A stretch of 64,000 bases of DNA from Isoetes taiwanensis (lineage: Eukaryota > Streptophyta > Lycopodiopsida > Isoetales > Isoetaceae), in contig JAJEKV010000073.1 in the NCBI GenBank assembly GCA_021234155.1, positions 6,350,083 through 6,414,082 on the forward strand, read 5' to 3'. Positions 45,084-57,290 of this stretch are shown piece by piece. The notes under the pieces are model-generated. The model did no database searches, was not told the DNA's origin, and saw only the letters and a list, made by a program, of their open reading frames with translations. Both the position numbers and the translations under genes were made by a program. The first letter of the stretch is position 1, and each line of letters starts with the position of its first letter.

Positions 45084-46170
45084 AGGAACATACATTCTCT
45101 AAAAACTGGTCATTCCCAAGAAATTTTTACCCGCTTGAGTGTTTTGGGAGGAGCAAGCTTCTTCAAGGCCTCAATTTTATTCTCTGGCTACTGAATACCT
45201 TTTGTAGACACTTCATGTCCCAGCAAGTCTCATTTTGAGCATAAAAAGACACACTTCTTTGGATTTGGGCTCACACCTCCTTTTTTGCATAAGGCAAATA
45301 GCTTTGTTAGACAATCAAAGTGGTCTTTGAAAGAGGTACCTAAGCAGAGATCATCCAAGAAGACACGAAATGCAGTTGGAGGCATATCCTTGAAGATAGT
45401 ATCCATGGCTCTTTGGAAGGTTGCTGATGCATTCATCAATCCAAAGGGCATTCTCCTCATTGCAAATGTTCCCCATGGTGTAATGAAAGAGGTCTTTGGC
45501 TGCTCTTCCTCCTTTATACTTATTTGATTAAAACCTGAGAAGCCATCTAAGAAAGAATGAATCTCCTTACCCGCAATGTAAAGCACACTTCTTCCAAGAA
45601 AGGCAAAGGGTAACAATCTTTGATAGTGGCTGTATTCAAGTCCCTATATTCCATGCAAATTCTTATGGTTTTGTTTTTCTTTTCAACAGGTACAACGCAA
45701 GATACCATTCTAGATTTACATTTTTGAGATCACACCAGCATCTTTCAGTTTATATAACTCTTCTTTGATTATGCCAAGCAAAGATTCATTTATTCTCCTC
45801 AGCTTTTGATCCACAGGTTTCATCCCTTCCTTGATCTTTATTTCAAACTCACACACTCCTTTGTCAACACCAACTAGTGTAATCCAAGCAAAGATATCTT
45901 TCCATTCATCAAAAAATTTGGTGATAAAAGACTCATCCTCTTCTTTGAATAGATCTCCAACATACAGAACTCTATCTAGACCTTTTTTGTCCATCTTACC
46001 TCCTTTACCTATATTTTCCCCACTTGCATTAATTACCAATACAATAGAGTTGTTGCAGATCATCTTTTTCCAAGCTTCTTCTTGAATTGCTCCCTCAGCC
46101 AAATGCTCGAGCATGACACTTCTGCACAATGCATCAGCTTCACAATTTGTGGCAGCTAAAGCTAACATCC
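45084..46170 (-). pseudogene. Gypsy B RT fragment (array unit 3)
   Basis: Third copy of the RT fragment. Palm is at 45230-45616 (FRVFLDDLCLGTSF). RT entry plus the upstream RNase H-like tail lie in one frame at 45716-46168 (LALAATNCEADALCRSVMLE, DQKLRRINESLLGIIKEELY). The continuous frame confirms that the DALCR segment belongs to the same polyprotein, N-terminal to RT. Confidence 0.88.
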
Positions 46171-48660
46171 CATTGCTCTGGATTTGGGAGACTCCTCTAT
46201 GGAATAGGCTAGTGAAAATTTGCTACAAGGCAGTGAGCTAGCCAACATTGCACAAAAAGGGTCTAATAAGGTACTAATAGCATCAATTCCCTCAGGCGTT
46301 TGCATTCCAACTGCTTCTCAGTCTATAGATAATCATGCATCTACAACCATGTTGGACGCATAGTCTGTGTTATTTATGATGAATTTGCTTAGAAATTGTG
46401 GCTTATTATTGGTTAAATTATATGGTATTGCAGTTATGTATGATGTAGCAAGTAGTTTTATAATGGTTTTGCAATTATCTATATGATCTGAGTTTGCATG
46501 ATGCTGAGTTTAGTATTTGCGATGTTTCTACCCGATATGGCTGAGCTAGGTAACATAAGATTCAGTCACTTATAGATGACCATTTACAGACCTGAGAGCT
46601 GATTTCTTGCTTAACATCTACCTCTGACCTCTTAGACAATATGAACAGGATCTTGTCTTAGATCTATGGGCATGGCTAGTTTTGATGCCTTTATCTTTCT
46701 CTAGTGTTGTATGGATCTAGTATTGATCTGCAAATCATGGTTTATATGCTGCCTTTTATTCTAATACAGGCTGACTTGATGAATCATTACGGCTTTATTA
46801 TGTAAGCGTGCATGCATGTTCATCTTGCATGGTGCATGTTGGTTTCAGCTTGGCATGGGGTGGAGTCACCTGGTCGCTTTCTGCTTGCTGTAGACTGATT
46901 AAATAAGCTTTGCATATGGAATCATATATATATAGGGTCTTCCTTTTTGTATTGCCCTATCTTAGGGTTTATTATGGATTGTTTGAATTATGTCTATTCG
47001 AGCCCTAGATGAATACAAATTGTGTGGTTCTTTTCCAAAATTTTGTGTGATATGAGACATGCCTATTGAAGCATACTTGACTATTAGAATATGGTCTATG
47101 GAACTACTATTGGTAATTGAACTATTATTCCTGACTTAAGAAAAGATTGAGTATCAAAATCGTCAAAAAAGCGAGGAACAACATCAATCTTTGATACTAA
47201 GATTGTTAGGTTCAGAGATCTAATATAAATATAAGAAAAAATTGTTTTAAAGTTGACTATCCATTTGAGTGATTTGGGTGAATGTGTGAAAAGATATTTG
47301 TGATTAAAGCTCCTTGGATTTGAGTGATTTGTGTGAATGTGTAAAAAGAATTTATGATAAGAGCTCCTTGGCATGTGTTTTATTTGAATTTGTCGCCGTG
47401 TAAATATTGTCAAAATAATTAAGCAAAAAAAAAAATGGTGAAACATTTTGCTTAAGAATGATTCGAGAATTGTGCATTTATAGGTTAGCAAAATAGAACA
47501 TAGTTTGAGCTTTATATAACTAATGTTGGCCCTGCATACTTGCATGAAGATGTGTTCTATATGAGTCCCATTAAGTTCAGACTTTTCAGTCTTTTATAAT
47601 TCTAGCCTTTTAATACCATGAAAACCACGAGGTGTTGCGACTTACATGCCTGAATGTTTGATTGTCACTTTTTTGACCGCCTGAGATGTATTAATTGGTT
47701 GAAGAATGATATTTAAATTAAATTTATAATTATATGATCTATAATTTCTAACATTGGGTAATATACATTTCATGGAATAAATTAGCAAAAATTAAATCTG
47801 CATCATGTATTCCCGTGTTTTCAAAGAATTCCATGCGGTGTTCTCGTAGGACCTCTGTGTTTACAATAATGCTATTTCTAACATGCTGGGCATTATTCTG
47901 CTCCACATTTCCAGAATCCAAATCGTGCAAAGGAAGGGGAGAAAAAAAAAAAAAAAAAAAAAACAACAAATAAACTGATGGCATGGAGGGAGCAAAAGTA
48001 GCAAAAGTAGAATGCTTACTAGGACTGTGCTTGTGCAGATGCCAAAAAGATATGTGCCAGGTCTGCGTTGTGAATTTTTTTCGCTAACTTTGTGAAGTTG
48101 AACTCCACTCCAAATGGGTCAAGCTTAGCGTTGTATCTAAGTTTGCAAAGGGGAACTACAGTTTGCGGATTTGCAAGTGTCAGCCATAGTCTTCCGAAGT
48201 AGATAAATGAATGCTTGCCGATTTTTTCTCCCCACCTTTAGCAACGCAGAGGCCAGACAGAAACTTATCAAGGTAAACTTGTATGCAATCTAAGCCAAGG
48301 TAAACTTGTCATGCGATACATGGAAGAAGGGATTCCGATACATCAAAAGGAAATATTGGCTTGCGCTACAGAATATGGCTTCATGTACATTGCCGGAATA
48401 TGGTGGATCCTGTTGCAATGCTTCAGCAAGAACTGCACTTCAACAAGAGACTCGTCTGAGGTGATACAGAATCTGGTGCATGCTTTGAATTCTGCTACTT
48501 GCAGCCCAAAATTACTAACTAGTTTCTCAACCATGAATTTAGACCTTAGAACCTTGCGCACGAGAGATTAAACCGGAGCTCTTCATAAAACTGAACCCAA
48601 AAACCTGGTTCATAATCCTTTTACATCTTTACCTTAACCATAAAGGTAGTCATGCATAAA
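46171..48660. other. Non-coding AT-rich stretch of unit 3
   Basis: Equivalent to 21080-23870 without the long AT tract. No gene seen. The ORF at 48311-48571 is the counterpart of 40577-40828. Confidence 0.55.
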
Positions 48661-51600
48661 ATGGAAGAATAGAATAGAATAAATTTTTTAATGTCCACGG
48701 AGACCAATAGGTCATGGGACCCATACAATGGGCTAGTACAATCATTACTATTAGGATTAAAAAACCCCTGCCTCGAAAGGTTTTCAAGGGAAAACCTTTG
48801 TAAAGAATGATGATACTAGACATGTTTGAGATAATGACTACCGGAGGGCTCAAGAATTGCCGACGCTTATCTAGAACCTCAAGTATGTATAATGCCAAGT
48901 CATGCAATGATGGTGCTCGAGAAGTTGTGGAAGCGTGGAATGGAATGCTAAGGTCAAAAATGACTCGACTATCTCAAAAGTAGGGCAACTGTAAGAGTAT
49001 GGCTTTCATTTTCAATAACCTATAACCGCAACAAAGTACATAGTCTCGCTTCTCGGGCAATTGGCCGCCTCCCATCTAATTGCCTCAATCAGAGACCGTG
49101 GGACCCCGTGGCGAATTGATGCAATAGCTACAAGTTTGTTCCCCGACAATGAAGCAAGCAAATAAGCTTGGGCCCCCGTGCCAAGGTGGGATTTATGTGT
49201 GCATGATAATGACCCCGCCACTTGGGCCAAAGTAATCAAGGCCCCATATCTTTTGAGAAAAACCACCATTGAGATATTGTTGCAAAAGCTCAGATCAGAA
49301 TCGGGTAAGCATCAGGCAAGTTTTCGGTTGTACCCCAACGGCAAAACCATGTAGTGCAATGCTCTTTCCAACATCGCTTCAAACGCCGAGGAGATTCAGC
49401 CATGGCAAGTGCAAGAACAGATACCTAACATCGCACCTTATGGATATAGTGGAGAGATGGCGCTTCATGGCGTATCGTTGAAGAGGCCAAAACCCGCCTC
49501 TTTGTAAAAGAATAGCATAGGGCACCGTTGTTTTAACTCCAAGCTCTCCCAAGCACTAGCACTAATGGCAGCCCCCACACTTCGTAACCATACAAGAAAA
49601 CAAAGCTCTACCAAAGCCCCAAAACAAGTGAGCTTTCCGTGGCTAATCATGAATTTCTGCAAGGAAAAAACAATTGTTTTGCATTGCATAGAGTGCTCTC
49701 CATCCAAGCAGCCCACCCGCTTGGTAATATTAATCGCTCCCAAAGTGTGTTCTTACGTAATTCTACACTAAGATACTTGTAGCTATCTACAACTTCAACT
49801 TCATGGGCTATCATAGTGCATAGTGGGAACATTGTGACGAAGATTGAACTACCAAAAGCTTGGTCTTTGGAGATTAACACGCTGCACTGTGTTCTCAAAA
49901 ACTGCGGCAGAAAGCATGTAAATGTTGTCGCGATACTAGCAGATATGTGCTTAAGTGAAACATCATCAGCATACATAAATTGCCTAATGATATAGCGTGT
50001 ACAAATGTGGACCTCCACGCCATGATTATCAAGCCATTCTTCCAATTGATCAATGTACAAGCCAAAGAGTGTAGGAGATAAAGGGCAACCCCGATTTAAC
50101 TCCAATATTGCTAGTGATTTGAGTACCCGATGCCTGGAAATTTAGCAAAACCCTTTCATAGAGTCGATAAACTACATTTTGAAGATCTTGTGGAACCCTG
50201 TGCCTCGCAAGCTACCGGCCAAAGAAGCTCGCGTGGTAATCAGATCAAAAGCAAGTAAAATCCACAAAGCATATATAGAGGTCTTGTTTCAAACGCCGAC
50301 TATGTTCAATAAGCATGCACAATGTGAAAATATGGTCTATTGTAGAATGGCATGGACGAAAAGCTCGCTTCGTCCTACAAAAGACGCATACACCAAGATG
50401 TTCTCGGCCCATGATGTCAATCGCTTCAAGAAGATCGCTAAGAGCTTTGAGAATATGGAACTTACCATGATCATGCGATAATTAGAAGGGTCATGCTTAT
50501 CACCCGCTTTGTAAATTGGTACGAATTTTACCGACAAATTTAAGTTTCTCGGGCAAGCCTTCTTGCAAAGCTTGATTTAAAAAGAGTAGTGATGATTGAA
50601 AGCAATAGCGGACCCCCATTTAAGCAATTTCGCTTTTGCAAACCTTGAAGATCAGGAGACTTGCCATTAGATAGATGCCGCAGTCCTTCTTTGACTTCCT
50701 CCTATGTGAATTGAAGAATATCACCTACCAAAGGAGGCACAGAATTAAGGACCCCAAGATGATCATATAAGTGGACCAATCGCTCATCCCATTGCTGCAT
50801 AGAAATATGTCCAAGGGTAGGAGGTGGTCGATATAATATTTTGCGCTCCGAGGCTCACGTAGCAATAATTCAAATATTTGCTTCTGATGCTCATCAACAA
50901 AGCGCGGCCTCTTGCGCTTCAAAACGGATTTATAATCTGAATGGCATTATGTCGCGTGATCCGACTCAACTATCATTCGCAATTGTTTTGCCGCTTTGCG
51001 CCTTCATCAAACTGCATTTCTAGAAAGGATTTCCTACCAGCATGAGCAACACCGTAGTGCATGTACCAAAGCAAGAGACAATGAAAGTAAGCAAAGCATC
51101 AAGCAAATGTCGATTACGCTCTTGAAGAGTTGGGTAATCCAAAATACCTGCAAGCACAAGAGCTAATGTCTGCTCATATTCAAAAGATCTAGAATAAGTC
51201 CGTTTAATGCGAGGGGTGGAGCCCTCGAATAGCAATAGGTTGAAGAGGTGGAAGCCGCCACTTTAATGACAAATAAAGTGGGTAGTGATCGATTTTATCT
51301 CCTATCTCTATGCCTTGTGCCAATGAAAAAATCTGAAATGAGATCCAAGGCTTGCACTTGGGAAATGACATAATCAACAACACTAGTACCACCACCCCCG
51401 CTTATCCCGTCTGCATGTAATACCTTTAGAGTGTGGCCATTGCTCTAAGCCATTACAAAGTACCATCTCAAAGACTTCACACAACTGGATGAGCTCCCTT
51501 CCAAATGTTGAGACGGGTTTGTTAGCATCAGCGATGAACGTGGAAAGACCGTATCATTAGCGTAGACATCCATAAAGGGTCACGGACATCCTCAAGTATG

Positions 51601-52040
51601 AGTTGAGCAGTTTGCATTTCATCGCAAGGCGGTAGCATTGAAATCACCAAGAAGAATAACATGCCCCAACTGCTTAAATTGAGCAATGTCATCATAAAGA
51701 TCACCATAGGGATCATCGCGAAACCACATCATATTCATCATAAAAAGGTGATGATGTAGGTGGAAGTAACAAAAAAGAACAAAAAATGGTGCTACTATTG
51801 TGGCAATGAAGTTTGATCCACATGTAGCGATTATATCTATCACGCCTTTTCAAGCGTGATATATGGAGCAAGGGCATCCTTGAAATAGCAGCAACCCCAC
51901 CGCAACCTCAAGTGTCTATGACATTCATTAAATAATGAAATGAATTGATAGCCCTGTAAAATGAGGTAGCCGCTTGGGTGAATGCTCCCACATTTCCATG
52001 AGCGTAAGGATATCCATATCTTTGCAATGGGATTCAAGCC
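48661..52040 (-). pseudogene. LINE-B ORF2 (unit 3): endonuclease and RT
   Basis: Longest LINE-B. Endonuclease: start region PWFGVLELARLSMRKVMA (about 52040), YGDLYDDIAQFKQLG followed by VILLGDFNA (51619-51843, the GDFN active-site motif), and IDHYPLYLSL near 51300 (the SDHYPL motif with the catalytic His). RT: VPIYKAGDKHDPSNYRMIMV (50337-50537), ELNRGCPLSPTLFGLYIDQL and QFMYADDVSL (49647-50105). 3' box and tail are at 48662-48690. It lacks the hAT-like insertion. Frames are broken, mostly at 48800-50700. Reads C- to N-terminal with rising coordinate. Confidence 0.87.
49199..49206. other. Empty site of the hAT-like insertion
   Basis: Single GTGCATGA between ATTTATGT and TAATGACC. Units 1 and 2 carry the element between two copies of this 8-mer. 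Confidence 0.85.
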
Positions 52041-52423
52041 ATCACCTTACGCATGGAAAGCCTCGCCAATTCCAAGACACCAAACCAAGGCACATTTCCT
52101 AGGAAGGTACATTTGAGGTATGAGCAAAGGCGAACCGAGGAGGCTGGAGCAACAGAGGCGGCAATGCAAGAAATGCAGCAAAGAGTGCAATATCGCCGGG
52201 CAAAGATCAAGGGTACCATTAGCAACATCATGAGAGGAGTGGCCTTGAGCAGAAGAAAATGTGGTGGGTGCGTAAGATGGAACAACACGAGGCGACGGAG
52301 CGCTGGTGTGTGCATGAGAAATGGGGAGAATGGACTTCAACACCAAATGATGAGTGGCCTTTAGCATGATGAAAGGCGCCAACAAAGGTTGCATGTGATG
52401 GTGTAAAACACGTAGTCTTCCAC

Positions 52424-53022
52424 CTAATCGCGCAGCCTTACCACCATTCTTCTGAATGTCCTGGACCTTTTGCAAATCCTATGGCGCCTGGCTAACTCTT
52501 GGGACTTAGTAAGATCAAAATCCAGATAGAGAGATGTCCCTTTCAATTGCTTGGCCTGCTTGAGGATATCCATTTTAGTACTCAAATTTCGCACTGTAAA
52601 TTTCACTATGCGTGGGTGGTGGGGCTGCAATGCTCCAACCCTATGTGCAAAGCAGTTGACAACAACCGGTGTTGTGAAGTCCAATTTAGCTAACACCAAA
52701 GTCTGACTCTTCGCTGTAAGTCCTCCGATGCTTCTTCCGGCATGCCATGAATGACCAGATTACACTGACGGTTGTGCCTATCAATGTATTCTCTACGCCT
52801 CTGAGCAGATGTAGATGCAGGTGTAGATGCAAAACCTATTACATGAGAGTTTTGAAATTGGGGGGAGGATGAACTAGGCATGGATCTCACATTAGGATGA
52901 TGCTTTGAAGAAGAAGTTGGAGGTGCTTTGGTTGCATGAGAATAGGAACGCTCCAAGGCAAAGAACTCGACTAGATGTGTCCTTAGTAAAGCGGGCCACT
53001 TGGGTGTCATGCTTTCTTCCAA
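52424..53022 (-). pseudogene. LINE-B ORF1 protein
   Basis: Two adjoining frames. 52690-53022 has a Ser/Pro-rich linker and then RQCNLVIHGMPEEASEDLQ, the RRM-like start of plant L1 ORF1. 52424-52699 has RIVKFTVRNLSTKMDILKQA, KQLKGTSLYLDFDLTKSQEL, the C-terminal domain. One shift near 52695 joins them. ORF1 coats the LINE RNA and lies upstream of ORF2, as expected. Confidence 0.8.
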
Positions 53023-54460
53023 TGCTCGCGATGCGTAGTATTACAACCGTAGACACCTCGGAGCATGCATGAGTAAATCTTGCCTTTGCTTGCCAATATC
53101 AACCATTAGGTGCTCCAGTCATATGACACGAAAAACTCCAACTTTGCTTGCCAATTGCTTCCCAAAGCTTTGCATGTTCAAAGATGAATTTTTGCTGAGC
53201 TGTTGTAAAGGTCGTTTACGACACTTTGCCAATTCAGACCTCAATGCACATCAAAATTGTGTCATCTCTTGTTGCCGCATGTGCAAAGTAGTCAAGAATG
53301 TCAAACTTGTTCTCTAGGTCTTTTGGAGCAAATTGACATAGAGAGGAAGATGTGCCGGACGAGGGACCTTGAGAGATCATCCGGGGTCAATGCCTCATCA
53401 ATCCGCCCCCTTCATCATCCTCGAGTTGAACCTCCAACGCATGTTGGAGGTGTGGTCGAGCGATATACACTTCCAACACCTTTAGCAGAGGCAATATGCT
53501 CCCCATCGATTATGGTGAACCCCAACGCCAAGTTGAGGAGGTCGCCCGATTGCAACCGCCAACACCGTAACGGATGCAACCGGCCTCCATCATCATAGGT
53601 TGAACCTCCAACGCATGTTGGAGGTTCGTCTGGGCCATTTGTTCCATCAACACCTGTGGGAATTTGCGATGGACAACGCTTATCCCGTTGAGAGTAAAGA
53701 TGCAATGCCCTATTTAATGTCTGCTGTTTAAGATGAGCATCTTTATTGAGAGATCGAGTCACATCACCTTTGTAACCGTTATCTTTGTTCGTGGATCTGA
53801 GAGACTTCAAGGGGTGACGAGCAGGCCCTGACGGATTTGGCTGATCAAAGGGATTAATACCCACCATAGAAAAGTCCCCTAGCTGCTGCAAAGGAATTGA
53901 AGAAACCATTACTTCCAGAGGGCCGAAATGCGCTGATCTATAATAGTAATCAGTCCCGAAATCAAAAAGTCCAAAAAGCTGAAATGTATAAGGATGCAAA
54001 TGGTCTGAATCATATGTCGTTGGAAAGATCCAGGCATAAGCTTTCCAACGAGCCCGAAATCACCTGATTCTGATGTCTCTAGCTCAAGTTATGAGCTCGA
54101 GAAGTTTTGCCGTCAGGCACCAAAAAGGCAGAGCACCAGAAGGAGCGCCAAAAGGAGTGCGAGAACATCAAACTTGACATGCAAGAAGCAGGAGACACAC
54201 CTTGAATGAAGCCGATTACAGTCTCAGCGAATGAAAACAAAATGGGCAATCTATCTATTTATACTCAGAAAAATCCACCTGAAATTTTACACATAGACAT
54301 AGTTGGATCCACATGTATTCCCTAAATCCAGACTAGACTGACATAGTTGGATCCATAATAATCTTCCTAGAATCCAGGCTAACACCAACTTGCATTCTCA
54401 TGGCAACATTTACTTAACCTGCTAGATGTCAGCTAGGTAAACCATCGATGGAGACTCGAA
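53023..54460 (-). other. LINE-B 5' region
   Basis: Contains a 194-codon frame (53415-53999) with Pro/Gly-rich sequence and a repeated PPTCVGGST motif, the latter from a direct repeat (CCTCCAACGCATGTTGGAGG at 53430 and 53606, itself palindromic). It may be a further N-terminal part of ORF1 or 5' UTR. I recognise no domain. 54100-54460 has two copies of ACATAGTTGGATCCA (54297, 54340) and no gene. Confidence 0.4.
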
Positions 54461-54462
54461 GA

Positions 54463-54636
54463 GATCAAGACGCCATATATTGGTGGCATTTTGCAGATCA
54501 TAGCTGTATAGATGCAGAGCTGCCAAGATCAAGATGCCACATATTGTTGCGGATCACAGCTATAGATCGTAGAGCCACCGAGATCAAAGATTGCCACAAA
54601 TTGTTGGCGTTTTGCACATCACAGCTGTACGGAGGA
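54463..54636. repeat. Three tandem repeats of about 55-64 bp
   Basis: Three successive copies start GATCAAGACGCCATATATTG, GATCAAGATGCCACATATTG and GATCAAAGATTGCCACAAAT, each followed by a CATAGCTGTA- or CACAGCTGTA-like segment. They lie at the 5' side of LINE-B and may be its 5' UTR monomers. That role is inferred. Confidence 0.65.
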
Positions 54637-54711
54637 AAAATGGCAGCGGAGAAAAAATGAGCAAGGAACAAAAAAAAAAGAAAAATATGAGACTCAATTA
54701 TATGTGTTCAG

Positions 54712-56540
54712 GTGATCTGAGTTTGCATTACGCTAAGTTTAATATTCTGTGATTTTTTCTATCCTATATGGCTGAGCTAGTTAACATAAGATTAAATCTA
54801 GTGTATCTAATGGATATCTTCTAGTTGCTATCCTAGTGTAGGCAAAAGATGAGATAATTTGGTAATTAACTCTCAAATATATTAGAGCTTGTATAATTTG
54901 ACTCGGATAAATCACCTATAGGTGACCATTTACAGGCCTGAGAGCTGATTTCTTGCTTAACATCTACCTCTGACCTCTTAGACAGTATGAACAGGATCTT
55001 GTCTTAACTCTAAGGACATGGCTAGTTTTGATGCCTTTATCTTTCTATAGTGTTCATCTTGCGTGGTGCATGTTGGTTTCAATTTGGCATGGGGTGGAGT
55101 CACCTGGTCGCTTTCTGCTTGTTGCAGACTGATTAAAATGAGATGCTAAATAAGCTTTGCATATGGAATCATATAGGGTCTTAAGTAGTAAGGTGAGTCC
55201 TTAGGCTTATAGACATGGCAACTTACTGCTGTCAGATTGTTTGTTTATATAAATATAACATGTTTACAGAGCTGGATTTAACAGAGACCTTGAGAATGTT
55301 TTAGCATTGCCATACTTTAGGGGCCTGGGCCTCAATGCAGGAAGTCCATGAGAACAAATGAAATACAAGAGTCCAAAACTAGTGTTGTATGTGAATATGA
55401 TATCTGTATTGTTCTACTGGGGCTTTCAGGAGATTCATACTTCTAAGTATTTCTGTAACTTGATATTATTGTGGCCTTTTATGCATCTCCCTTAATGCTT
55501 AAATGCTTGATTGGCAAATTGGGCATAAAACAGGGTAAGCTCTTGCTGAGGCTAGGTTAACACAGGACTAGACACTCTATCCTGACTTTTTAAACATGCA
55601 AGGTGAAGGGCGAAGAGCCCAAGAGATCTGTAGCTTACCTGTGATGGCTTATGTGGTTACCATTCTTAGGCTGACTTGCATCTGGTTTCATTGCAGGTAA
55701 CGAGATTTCTTGCTCCTGTGTATGTTTGTTCAAATTATTTCAAGTTTGGATAAGCTTACAAGGCATGATAAGGGAAGTTCTATGACTGAGATATCTTCGC
55801 ACTATTGGATTTTTTGAGATCCAATATTTTTAATTCTTGAAGGGCAGTACATTCTTAATTCATATGGTTTGCTAGTTATTGCAGTAAGTTTAATGGATAT
55901 AAGTATTTTGATCTCTGTTTAGAATATCAGGAATCTTCTCTTGTAATGTGACCATTTTGGAAAAACAAGTTTCTTTGGCTAATGTCGGCTTTAACTTTAA
56001 ATATTCTAATTAACAAATACGTGTTTATTGTTGAAACTGTAACCATGTTATGGCCTAAGTTGAAATACACCTATTTTAAACTTAGCGCTGCTAATTGTAC
56101 CTTAAAAAGGTCTTTGCAAAAGGTCTTGGAAAGGTAGAAAGTCTATTTGAATAGGTTTAAGGATTTTTCAATATTTTTTTTTAATTTTTTTGTTGACATC
56201 CTTGGATTGCAGAAAAGAAGGCCTCTAATTAAGCAGGATTTCGTTAATTAGAGAAATTTGGTTTTCTCAATCGACAACGAAATAGGTCGCAGTACCCTCC
56301 TGGAAAGGGAAAATTTGTTATTGTCAAGCAAATTGCAATGGCAGTGAGAACACTTTTGGCTCGCCATATTTTTATCCGCGGGAAAAGCATTGTATGGGCA
56401 TGGCTTCATTGTGTTGGAACACAAAACTTAGAACAGGCATAGCATCAGCAATGCTCGTGGAAATCGCCATGGCGATGTTTTTGACCAGATAGGCAAGGCG
56501 TGGTTGCTGAGTGCAAGCTTCATGGGAGGAGTTTAACATC
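54712..56540. other. Non-coding stretch; start is a diverged copy of the array's AT-rich DNA
   Basis: 54712-55190 resembles 21385-22140 (CTGAGTTTGCATTA... CATATGGAATCATATAGGGTCTT), without the microsatellite. It retains the 120-bp segment deleted in units 2 and 3. From 55190 on it is intron-like AT-rich DNA. I see no gene. Confidence 0.55.
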
Positions 56541-56549
56541 ATTCCCAGA

Positions 56550-56603
56550 TTACTGAACATGTCGAGAAGATCGCGATGGCGATCTTCCCGACAAGTTCAG
56601 TAA
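56550..56603. repeat. Inverted repeat with 25-bp arms and a 4-bp loop
   Basis: Arms TTACTGAACATGTCGAGAAG-ATCGC and GCGATCTTCCCGACAAGTTC-AGTAA pair with two mismatches around a short loop. It could be a foldback-element remnant or a small-RNA hairpin. Nothing coding overlaps it. Confidence 0.8.
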
Positions 56604-56681
56604 TGCTATTCGGATATGAATACACAACTTTCGGATAATAATACACAAGTTCAGTAATTCTAATCGGTAAAAAAAAAGTAA

Positions 56682-57290
56682 CTAAATATACACAAGTTCA
56701 ATAGAAGCACATAACTTATATAACATTTCAAAATGATTACATGAGCTTTCACATCCAATAAAGTCAGAATACTTCACTAAGTCCGTTCTATTGAGTCTCT
56801 GCAACAGAATCTGGAATAATGCCAAGTTCCTTGGCCATTCTATCTGCATGTTCTTTCCTAAGGCAAGGGTCTGTGAGAGATTCATTTCGGAATATCCTGT
56901 AATTGAAGGGATCTCTACGTCCATTGCATTGGCGATATCCTGCACACGCCCTGAGCACTCTGTATCCATCAATTCCTTCTGTGGAATAGAGAATCTAGAC
57001 GTGTCCAGTAATTTCCTTCTCTTGATTCCTTCGATGTTTTTGGGGTCTTCAGACTGAGAGTTCGCTTTAGACGTATCCACATATTCAAACTGGGTAGATT
57101 GTTTGTTGAGCATACCACTTATTAATGGCATTGCCATTTCAAATTTCTGGTTCAGTATCTCGAGCTTTTCGAATGTTTGATCAAGTGCAGCCGAGTCCTT
57201 TTCCGTTTTCTCTAGCAAAACCCGAGTTTCCTATAGCCTCTCTTCAAAGCCTTTCTGATCTAACTGATCCAGAATCTCGTTCATTTTACT
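56682..57290 (-). pseudogene. Broken ORF with predicted coiled coil, unknown function
   Basis: Not recognised. The readable frame (about 200 codons) starts at an ATG near 57287 (MNEILDQLDQKGFEERL), meets an in-frame TAG, and continues LLEKTEKDSAALDQTFEKLE, ILNQKFEMAMPLISGMLNKQ, with heptad spacing suggesting a coiled coil. A serine/charged part (GIKRRKLLDTSRFSIPQKEL) follows, ending YKLCASIELVYI. Further up, MARSKCEEEEEIAQRS (about 57370-57400) and KPKFSWAAMEGISFLKARLK (57513-57707) may be earlier parts in other frames. It could be a decayed host gene or a gag-like remnant. Confidence 0.35.
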
